Assembly: GCA_016748015.1 (NCBI GenBank)
Contig: JAAOMT010000577.1
Coordinates: 347,854-411,853 of the forward strand
Length of the DNA: 64,000 nucleotides
Origin: Geosiphon pyriformis
Lineage: Eukaryota; Glomeromycota; Glomeromycetes; Archaeosporales; Geosiphonaceae
Direction of reading: 5' to 3'
How positions within the stretch are numbered: position 1 is the stretch's first letter; the number at the start of each line of letters is the position of its first letter. The notes beneath the pieces are model-generated. The model saw only the letters and a list, made by a program, of their open reading frames with translations, was not told where the DNA came from and did not search any database. The translations under genes and the position numbers were made by a program. This document shows, piece by piece, positions 55,690-64,000 of this stretch.

Positions 55690-57000
55690 TTAAATGGTGA
55701 AAGTTCTATCTTCTATTTGGCATGATAATAATCTTTAAATTTTTGCTTTTGAATTGCAGTCAATCTTTTATGATTAGTATAAACATCAAACTTTTGACTC
55801 AAGTATTCTTTCTATTTGATAATAGCCCAATAGATAACTAAGTATTCTAGCACTGGAGTTCTATAGTTTTTTTCAGCTGGACTTAAGCTTTTGCTGGTAT
55901 AAGCTACTGGATTTTTTCGTCCATCCAATTTTTTTTGAGATAGTACAGCTTCTAATGCTTGACCAAATGCTTTAGTGATAATAATAAATGGTTTGCTGTG
56001 GTTTGAATAAATTAATACTGGGGCTTGAATAAGTTTTCTTCTAAGTGTGTCAAAAATTTTTTGTTGAGTTTCTATCTATTTGTATTTGGTGTTCTTTGTT
56101 TGGAGTTGATGTAATAGTTAAGCTATTTTGGAAAAGTCTTTAATAAAGCAGTGGTAGTATCCAGCAAATTCCAAGAATATTCTTAATTCTGTGAGATTAT
56201 TTGGTACTGGAAAGTTCTTAACAATCTTGATCTTATTTGGATCTGTTTTGATATCATCTTTTCTCACTACATGTCCCAAAAACTTGAGTTCTGTTTTGCC
56301 AAAGAAGCATTTGTTTGCATTTAATTTCAATTCTGCTCATCTGAGTCTTTCAAATACTTGTTGTAGATAATGTAGATGATTATCAAATGTCTTGGAGAAC
56401 ACATTGGTATCATCCAGATATACAACTACTGATTTCTATAGCAGTCTAATATAGACAATTTCCATGAGTCATTGAAATGTGGCTGGAGTATTTATTAAGC
56501 CAAATGGCATAACTTCAAATTTGAAATTTTTTTTTCAAGTTGTAAAAGCCGTTTTCTTCTTGTCTTCTGGTTTCATGGCTACTTGCCAATAACCACTGTC
56601 TAAGTCTAAAGTCAAGAACCATTTCTTTCCTCCAAAAACATTGAAAAGTTTTTAGATCTTTAGAATTGGATAGTTATCTTCTTTGGTTACTCTATTAAGT
56701 TTCTGGTAATCTACACAAAAGCAAATTTTTCCATTTTTTTTACAGACTAATATTACTGGTAATAATCATGGGCTCATTAATGGCTGAATTAGTCTATTGT
56801 TAAGCATCCAATTGATTTCTTAATGAATGATCTCATGGCTGGCTGGTAGTACTCTGTATGCTTTTTGTTTAATTGACATTGCATCTCCAGTTTTAATCTG
56901 ATGTTAAATAATATCAGTTCTGTCAAATTTGTTCTCACTGGCAAAGATGTCATTGAAATTATTAAGTAACATTTTAAGCTGCATATATTGTAATGAGTCT
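55690..57000 (-). pseudogene. RT and RNase H of element D
   Basis: RT: motif A 'LDSGYWQVAMKPE' near 56590, motif B near 56500 ('VMPFGLINTPATFQ'), catalytic 'VVYLDDTNVFS' at 56409-56420, the only intact YLDD among the copies here, and thumb at 56118-56330 ('NANKCFFGKTELKFLGHVV'). RNase H near 55840-56010 ('HSKPFIIITKAFGQALEAVL', catalytic Asp replaced by Lys region; 'YTSKSLSPAEKNYRTPVLEY'). Several stops at Gln/Trp sites make it a pseudogene. Confidence 0.9.
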
Positions 57001-57099
57001 AGATTTCTCAAGTTCATCTGTTCCAATTGTTCTGATTGGAGCAAATAACATTCTTCTCATTTGTATATTGTTTGAGATATAATATCTATATATCTGCAC

Positions 57100-57840
57100 A
57101 GTTATGAAAAGTTTGAAATGAGGTTTGGTGATTTTTCTTTAATTTCAGTGGTTAAATATTCAATGGTAGTTCTTTCTGGTATCTTGATGATATTTCTTGT
57201 GTTGTTGTAAATAGAAATTTTGATATGACTGTGGTTCTTGGCTGGTATATATAAATTAACTAATCTAATCTCTCCTAATTCACAAAGGGTTGCTTCTGCC
57301 TTAAAAATCTGAATCTAACTTTTTTCTCTATGGCTACCATATACTGATCATATGGTGGAATGAAAATTAATTGACAGGTGAAGATAATTTCTCTCTTGTC
57401 AATAATTTTTTCTTCTATCATATTAACTGATACATTTATTCTACTCATTAATCCAAATTCCTATATTCCTCTAGCTGTAATCTCTAATTTTTTCTTGTTT
57501 TCCACTGATTCTAATTGAGCTATTTTCATCAAAGACAGAAATATTGCCTGTGCTATCTTTTCATTTGGCTCTATAATATAGGTCTTTTTTAAATTATTTT
57601 GTAGTATTGCAATAATATTTCCTAGATATTCTGCATTAATTATTCTTTCTCTGATGTTGATTCCCTTTTTCACTAAGCTACTTTTAGATGCTAGTTGAAC
57701 TATTGTTGTTGTTAGAATTTCCAGTGCTACTTTGAGATTAATGCAGATACATGAATATGATTCCAATTTGATGGCATCTTTTCTGAGATATCTTAGATCA
57801 AACCTTGTATTAGTATTATGTACTTGTTTTGACATGATAC
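57100..57840 (-). pseudogene. dUTPase and following domain of element D
   Basis: Open at 57461-57835. Motif 1 'NTRFDLRYLRKD', motif 2 'VQLASKSSLVKKGINI', motif 3 'ERIINAEYLGNI' (catalytic Asp is Asn), motif 4 'NEKIAQAIFLSL', motif 5 'ARGI', a stop, 'EFGLMSRIN'. The post-dUTPase beta-rich segment runs on to about 57120 ('RLVNLYIPAKNHSHIKISIY'). Inactive by motif 3. Confidence 0.8.
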
Positions 57841-58760
57841 TTTTATTATTATTATTGAACCATTTAAGTTCTTGTTTCTTGATGAAGTCAGAAAGTACAA
57901 TGTATTGTTTGGGATTTGAATCTGAGTTGGAATCATCATAATTATTATTGCCATTTCAGATAAAGCTGGAACTATTGTTATCATCATCATTATTGTCAAA
58001 GTTTAAATTGGGATTAAATGTCAATTTTGATTTTAATGCACAGCTGTTGATTGGTTCTTTCTTTTCAGGGATTGTGTAGATCATGCATGGTGATGGATTG
58101 TAAATGAGGTTATACTTATTACAATATTGAAAGTCATATAAGATCAAACAGTGGTCACATAGTTGGGTGTTTATTTTTTTTAAACATTGCTCTTGTTTTT
58201 CTCTGGTAAGTGTTAGTCATTGATAGTGCTTATAAAATTCTTTGAAATCATTTTCAATGTTGCCAAAGACATCAAATGTTTGGACATATTTGGGTTCAGG
58301 GAGTAATAAGGGGTTGTTTTTGATTTTTAGTAGTTCACTGATTATTGTGCTTTCTGTTTTTGTACTTGCCATTCTCCAGATTTCATGTTTATCATAAAAA
58401 TATCCTTTCAGTCATCACAATGCTCTTTTCCAGACATCATCAATTGGGGTTTTTTTACATACTCAGTCATTGATTAGGATCATATATTGGCATGTTTTGT
58501 CACATGTTTCTTCACACTCAGGAATGTTATTCCACATTTCTTTGTCAGACAAAATTGTTTTACATGTTAGACAGAGTTTGTTGTCCTATTTTTCTTGTCT
58601 CTTTGGTTTTCCAAACCATTCCAGGATGCATGGGTGGCAATAAAACTTTGTTACAGTAGGGTATTTTTTATCATCACTCCAACATGTGTTCATTAATGAC
58701 AATTTCTTATCACAATTGATACATACTAGTTTTAGTCAGTGATAGTTAGACTGGTGTGAT
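57840..58760 (-). pseudogene. Cys-rich modules and acidic linker of element D
   Basis: Module 1 (58480-58750): 'LVCINCDKKLSLMNTC', 'TKFYCHPCILEWFGKPKR', 'CLTCKTILSDKEMW', 'CEETCDKTCQYMILIND', giving CX2C, CX2C, CX2C, CX3C. Linker 'GYFYDKHEIWRMASTKTEST'. Module 2 (58070-58170): 'LCDHCLILYDFQYCNKYNL'. Then an Asp/Asn/Ser-rich linker (57900-58040) before dUTPase. This is the clearest copy of the double Cys arrangement next to B. Confidence 0.65.
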
Positions 58761-59139
58761 AGAAAGTAAGTATATGGTGTATAAGTAGAGGTAGTGACTG
58801 GTGCTAATTCTTTTTTTTTCTCCTTTCTTTTTTCTTTTTCTTCTCAAGTCTAAATTAGTGGCCACTCACTTTGGTCATTACTATTTCAATAACTTTGGTT
58901 GGTTTCCCAGGTAAATTCTTCTTCTCTTTTGTCATCTCATGATAGTATTAGCAGTAATTTGTTGTGGTTGGCATTGGCCCAGGAAACTTGGTATGCTTCT
59001 TAGGTAGATTTTTTTTCATCATCATCGAACTTGATGAGTAGTGCTGGCACATTATTACTGGATTTGAAATGACCATACATTGTTGGTACTTGTGTGTATT
59101 GTCTATTCTGGCTGAGTTGCAATTCCTAGGTAGTCTAGT

Positions 59140-59600
59140 CAAGAATTGCATTTGTTTTGGACAGCCAATCATTATTAATGAGTGCTTAGTATTGAGTGGC
59201 TTCTATAACTAATACTTTGATTAGTATAATGATGTTATTGACTTTTATAGGAAAGTCATCAATCTCATCAGTTGGAGTTTTGGTTACTCCATTGGCTATT
59301 ATAATTTAGGTGCTGGCAACACAATCAACTTGGCAACTTAATTGGTCCATGAGTTGTCATGTAATAATGTTGTCTGCTGAACCACTATCTAGAATTAATT
59401 TTATGACCTGACCATCAACTTTAACATTAATGTACATAGCAGTAATGGGTTTTTCTTTGAATACAGCTTCATTGAACAATGGTATTTGTAATGGTTCCTC
59501 AAATTTAAATGGGAAAATTGCTGCTAGTAATTCATTGTTGGTTACAGTGGCTGAAGGTATATTGCTGATAAGTAATTTGTTTTGGTTGGATTCTTGGTTG
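59140..59600 (-). pseudogene. Aspartic protease of element D
   Basis: 'GQVIKLILDSGSADNIIT' has Asp-Ser-Gly intact (59381-59389). Upstream 'EKPITAMYINVKVDGQ'. Downstream 'NGVTKTPTDEIDDFPIKVNN', 'VIEATQYXALINNDWLSKTN'. Stops near 59360, 59305 and 59190 fit Gln codons. Retropepsin fold expected for processing Gag-Pol. Confidence 0.85.
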
Positions 59601-59939
59601 TTGGATAAGATGTCTTCTGGGGTAACCAGGAGACTTAAATAGTGTTAAAAATTTGGGTTTTGAGTGTATCTAGTCTCCAAATTCTGAGAGCATATTTTTG
59701 ATTGTTGGATGAAAAAGCTGGAAATCAGTTAATGAACAATTATTACCAATCTCCAGTTTTGTTGTGTTATTCTTGGCCTTTGTGTTTTGGTTTGAGGTAA
59801 GTTTTAAAACAGTATTTGAATTTGTTGAGGCTAGTATATTACTTGTGGCTGTGGCTAATAAATGATGGGTGTTGCTGGCTGATAAATTGGAGCTTGATAT
59901 ACTAATAAATTGGCTGTTGTGTCATTTGGATGTAATAAG

Positions 59940-61790
59940 ATAAGTATTAATCTTGATTTGGGTATTGATTCAGAGTTTGAAATCTGTAATTGGGGTTTTG
60001 ATATTGATTTCCCAATTGTGGGTTATTATTATAAGAATGGCAGTTAATTCTGAAATGGTCTTGTTTATCACAATTATGACAAATATATGTCTCTTGCTGC
60101 CATGGCTGATTGGATGATAATGAAAAATGCAAGTGATTTTGAGAGCAATTTATGTTTCCAGAATTATTGTGTCATTAAAATGGCTGATAAATTGCATAAT
60201 TGTCAGCTAAATATCCTTCTAATTTCTGATTAATTGAATTATTGAGTTGTTTCAATTTGGAATCCAAGTTAGATAGTCTATTTATGATTAGGTTTATGGC
60301 TTGGACATAGTTAGTTTCTAATTCAGTGGCTTTAAAATCTCTAGCATTGGTAACTGTGGCTTGTAAGTTAGCTGAATGTAGTAAATGTATGCATTGCAGA
60401 ATACTGCTACATAATTCACGAATAAATTGATTTAGAATTTGAGCCACTGTAAAATAATTGGTGTTAATTGCTTGTATCTGGTACAGATTCCTATAGAAGT
60501 GTTTCAAGTAAGTGGTAACAGCTTCAGTTTCCCCTTTTTTTATGGTGGTGAAGATGTTAGTTAACTGGTTGATACTGTTATTGTTGCTGAAGTATTACAG
60601 AAATTCAAACTTGAAGATATTGAAATCTTGGGGTTTGTTGACCAAGCTTTAATACTAAGAGTCGGCAGTATCCTGGAGAAAATAAGGAATTGCTTGTATG
60701 GCTTTGGCATTATTTTATCTATTGGCTGCAATGGTTTTTTCCACATCATTTAGTCACACTTGGGCATCATTCTCTTCACCAGTAAATTTTTTGAGTTTTG
60801 CTATTGGGATGTAGACTATTGAATCCAAGTTTGGTTGTGGTGGTTATTGAAAGAGTAATTGCTGAGATGGTATTGGCAGCTGTTGAAGTTGTTCAGCAAT
60901 CAGATCAATTGGTTGTTGATTAATAATAATTTCTGAAGGTAAGTTTTGCTGATTAATTAACTTGAGATTTGAATTGTTCAGAGTTTGCTGGGTTTGAATA
61001 TTTGGAGTTTCAACTTCTGGATTTTCTAGAATTGGGTTTTGGTAATTAAATTCCTGACCCTCTTTTTTTTTTTTCTTCTGAAATTATTATTTCTCAAGAA
61101 CTTGTGATTCCAAAGTCTGATAGAGGTGGTGGTGATTAAAATCCTGATGGTATTAGCAATCATGATTTAAATCTTTCAAAGTAATTGCCATAAGTTCTCA
61201 ATAATTCTGCTTTTTTTTGTTTACTTTGAAATGGAAGTCATCTGAATGTTAATGTTGTGTTTGATGTAAATATGCCTGCTGATGAGATGTTGATAGCACT
61301 TTCAGATATATAGTGATATAATAAATTGGTTGAAGATTCTACTCTTGTTTTCTTTTAAATAGATGGTTGTATTCTTTGTGGTGTTACTTCTGGTGTTTGT
61401 GGTTTTTCTTTGTCTTTGTTTGTATAGGTAATTGGATATCTTTGTTGAGTGTGATGTTTAATTTCTTTATTGATTTTGGTGAAAATTGCTGTGAAATTAT
61501 AATTTGCTGGTAGACTGGTATTTTGAATTAATTTGTTGTAGAAATTTTTTCTTGCTGAGTCAGTTTCTACTGATACTCCTAACAAATATGAAATTTTCTT
61601 GTTAATGTAGAAATTGAAGGCTAATTCTATTAATAAGTAGTTGTTGGTTAATCCCAAGTGTTGACAATAGTATTGAAATAAAGATTTGGCAAATTCTAAA
61701 TGGTTTGTCCTTATTCTTTCTGGTTTTGCCACTTTTAGATGATTGTTTGTTAGTGCTAATTTTCTGTAGGATTATACTTTACAAAGAGCA
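59940..61790 (-). pseudogene. Gag of element D
   Basis: N-terminal domain open at 61355-61732 ('TNHLEFAKSLFQYYCQHLGL', 'SARKNFYNKLIQNTSLPANY', 'KINKEIKHHTQQRYPITYTN'). Acidic/Gln-rich linker (60850-61110), capsid (60175-60800: 'HFYRNLYQIQAINTNYFTVA', 'QILNQFIRELCSSILQCI', 'LDSKLKQLNNSINQKLEGYL'), CCHC knuckle within 59947-60132 ('CHNCDKQDHFRINC'). The apparent start at 61732 is GTG, in the same column as GTG in A' and B. Frameshifts and stops are spread throughout. Confidence 0.85.
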
Positions 61791-61889
61791 CCAAATATTA
61801 CAGATGATTATTTGGAGTCTCAAAGCAAATAACAAACCTGTAACTTGGTGTTCAAGTGTTATGACAATTGATAATATCTGAAAGTGTTG

Positions 61890-62010
61890 TAACCTAAAGA
61901 TTTTGGTTATCTGAAAGTTTGATTATCTGAAGGTTTTGGTTATCTGAAGGTTTTGGTTATTTGAAGGTTTTGGTTATCTGAAGATTTTGGTTATCTGAAG
62001 ATTTTGGTTG
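61890..62010 (-). repeat. 17-bp minisatellite in the LTR of D
   Basis: On plus the unit GGTTATCTGAAGGTTTT repeats about six to seven times with small changes (gattatctgaaggtttt, ggttatttgaaggtttt, ggttatctgaagatttt). The 3' LTR of D at 52705-52755 has fewer units, so copy number changed between the two LTRs or between related elements. Confidence 0.8.
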
Positions 62011-62307
62011 AGTTTTTTATATAATAGACAGTGATTTAATTAATAGTTTTATCTGTAGCTTTCCAAAACTGCAGTTTTATCAATTTCTTTTTTAGCATGA
62101 TGATCAGTAATTCTTCTGATAAAATATCCTCAATTTTGAGTGTTTACCTTTATCCTGGGTCTTTTACCAGTACTATATCTTAATGTTAATACCTTTACAT
62201 GTAAATTTTTTTAATTAAGTTAGCAAATAACAATGAAAATAAAGCAAAAAAAAGAAATAAAAAATAAGTCAAGGTGATTTACACATTAGTATCCCATCAA
62301 TAGCCAT

Positions 62308-63071
62308 TGTTATAGATGATTATCTGGAGTCTCAAAGCAAATAACAAACCCATAACTTGGTGCTCAATTAATATAATAATGTTGGTTTCTGAAAGTTGTT
62401 TGTATCTGAAAGTTTTGGTTGAGTTCTTTGTATAATGTACAGAGATTCAATTGTTGTTTTCTCAGTAGCCTTCTGAAATTACAATTCCATCAAATTTTTT
62501 TCTCAGTGTGGTGGCTGGTAATTTGACAAAGATGCTCTTCTAATAAGCTATCCTTAAATTCTCAATGTTATACTTTTTCTTTGGGGTTTTTTACCAAACT
62601 ACTCTTGATGTTAATAATTTAGTGCTTTTTCTCTTTAATTAATTAATAAAACAAAAGAAATAATAAAACAAAATAAAAGAAAATAAAAAAATAAGCCAAG
62701 ACAATAAATGTTAGTATTTCATCAATAGCCATAATCAAGAGCTATTGTTTCAGTGTAGTTATGTATCAATTACTATTAACATAAAGTATTGATAGTGGAA
62801 AATAGATTTGAGATATTGAATAATTATTTATTAATATTTTTGATGTGGAAGGTTGTTTAGATTAAATCTAAACTGAGAGGTCTGTCTTTTTTTCTTCTAC
62901 TGTTACCACTATATATACATAATTGATATTCTACAAGATTGCTCACATTTCCGAGCAATGTGCCATAATTTCTGACATTGTTCTACATTGCTAAGCAATA
63001 TGTTTACATGCTAACTACTACTCTCTTATTGGTCTACTATTTTCTATATCTGTTTTTTTTTATGAGTAACA
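62308..63071 (-). repeat. Nested family-2 solo LTR with target duplication
   Basis: 764 bp. Minus start TGTTACTCATAAAAAAAAACAG, end CATCTATAACA. The U3 differs from other copies: instead of GGAATTC repeats it has an 'acattgctaagcaat' motif (62940-63005). Flanks are CCAT (62304-62307) and CTAT (63072-63075). Uninterrupted relatives read 'agccataatcaagagc', so a 4-bp CCAT duplication with one later C-to-T change fits. Confidence 0.85.
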
Positions 63072-63447
63072 CTATAATCAAGAGCTATTGTTCTAGTGTG
63101 GTTAAGTATTAATTATTATCAACATGAAATGTTAATAGTAAAGAATAGGTTGAAATAGTGAATAATTATTTATTAATATTTGTGTGTAGAAAAGTTGTTT
63201 AGATCAAATCTAAACTGAGAGGTCTGTCTTTTCTATTTCTAATGCTACTATTATATATACATAATTGAGATTTCTCAATTTCTCAATTTTTCACACCAGA
63301 AATCTTGCAATTTTTTATATAAGAATCCTGAAATTCCTGAAATTCTGCAATTCCTCTGAGAAAAATCCTGGAATTCCACATTTACTATGACTACTTCTGA
63401 TTAACTAATTTATATGCTAATATATTTCTTATATTCTATGAGTAATA

Positions 63448-64000
63448 CTGTTTAACAATAAACTTTTAGTAATAATACTAAGTTTGTATGCTAATATTTT
63501 TGTTAGTGTATATTTTAATTAGGTCTGTAAAGTAAATTTATGCATTACTAAAGCAGTTAATTTAAGTTTTTATATAGTATTAAGTGGTAGTTTTAATAAA
63601 AATGTAATAAAAAAAAATGTGAATTTGAAGAAATATTTTAATTTAGATTTGTACAATTCTCTTTTAAATAATTTTGTTGTCAAACTTTTGATATGAAGTA
63701 ATTTAAAAAGTGTAAAAAAGACTATAAATTATATTTTTATTAATAAATATTTTTTGATGGCTGTAGTTAATTAAGAAATTAATAATATATTTGATTTTTT
63801 TAATATTAATTATATGTCTGTTTTAATTTTTTTCAGCTTAAGTGGTTTTTTAAATAAATATTAGAATAAAATTTGAAAATATATTATTAAAAATTAATAA
63901 AAGTTTAAGATTAAAAATATAAATTATGTCAAATGAACATGCTTTGAAAAAGTTTTTTTTGTTAAGTTTTTAATAATAATAAATAAATTTGTAAACATAA
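63448..64000 (+). pseudogene. Third LINE fragment (endonuclease region), runs off the edge
   Basis: Decayed copy of the LINE ORF2 endonuclease. 'CITKAVNLSFYIVLSGSFNK' near 63555 matches 'LIARAVNSSTFVVLNRDFNE' of the main LINE. 'KKTINYIFINKYFLMAVVN' near 63720 matches 'EKTIDYIFVSGNLLFTVAD'. 'FDFFNINYMSVLIFFSLSGF' corresponds to 'FFDTDHRVVVVSISLGELLD', without the frameshift of the main copy. Continues to the window end as 'KFKIKNINYVK'. D appears inserted into it at 63447/63448. Confidence 0.75.

Larger units (their letters stand above)
61796..63447 (-). repeat. 5' LTR of element D, split by a nested LTR
   Basis: Two blocks, 61796-62307 and 63072-63447, together form one family-2 LTR of about 890 bp. 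It ends TATTACAGATG on the low side and GAGTAATA on the high side. The primer site (minus TGGTGCTCTTTGTAAA) sits at 61779-61794. The high block holds the U3 repeats and the TATA box (63255). The high edge joins LINE-derived sequence. Confidence 0.85.

Overview
The window looks like repeat-dense nuclear DNA of a fungus, most likely an arbuscular mycorrhizal fungus (Glomeromycotina, Gigaspora-like). That rests on my recognition of the LINE and gypsy protein families and was not checked by a search. I see no convincing host gene, tRNA, rRNA or CRISPR array. Almost everything is retrotransposon in different stages of decay. The better-preserved copies are moderately AT-rich. The oldest copies (1-11 kb, 19.8-23.8 kb) are extremely AT-rich, and their stops fall mainly where relatives have Gln or Trp codons, as repeated C-to-T change on both strands would produce.

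Layout. 1-7.66 kb: heavily decayed plus-strand gypsy parts (integrase tail, ORF3, two head-to-head LTRs, then gag, protease, Cys domain, dUTPase and RT, ending in a small inversion). 7.67-8.61 kb: family-1 LTR. 8.64-10.8 kb: 5'-truncated LINE remnant. 11.61-18.53 kb: near full-length LINE with ORF1 (RRM plus CCHC) and ORF2 (endonuclease, RT, RNase H), joined by an ATGA stop/start overlap. 12-bp minisatellites lie on both sides of it. 19.86-23.77 kb: minus-strand gypsy E of a third family. 23.77-30.6 kb: plus-strand gypsy A. 30.61-33.09 kb: A', an LTR plus gag of a second copy that cuts A in RNase H. 33.09-42.99 kb: complete two-LTR gypsy B (family 1). 42.99-52.64 kb: minus-strand gypsy C with a family-1 solo LTR inside gag. 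52.64-63.45 kb: minus-strand gypsy D, the most complete family-2 copy, with another LTR nested in its 5' LTR. 63.45-64 kb: a third LINE fragment.

The most interesting theme is the architecture of the gypsy elements. Families 1 and 2 share the order LTR - Gag (N-terminal domain, capsid, CCHC) - protease - Cys-rich domain(s) - trimeric-type dUTPase - RT - RNase H - integrase - ORF3 - polypurine tract - LTR. The dUTPase between protease and RT, the Cys-rich modules before it, and an unrecognised roughly 204-237-codon ORF3 after integrase are unusual for Ty3/gypsy. All copies are broken, but comparing them shows these modules were maintained. All coordinates of decayed domains are approximate.
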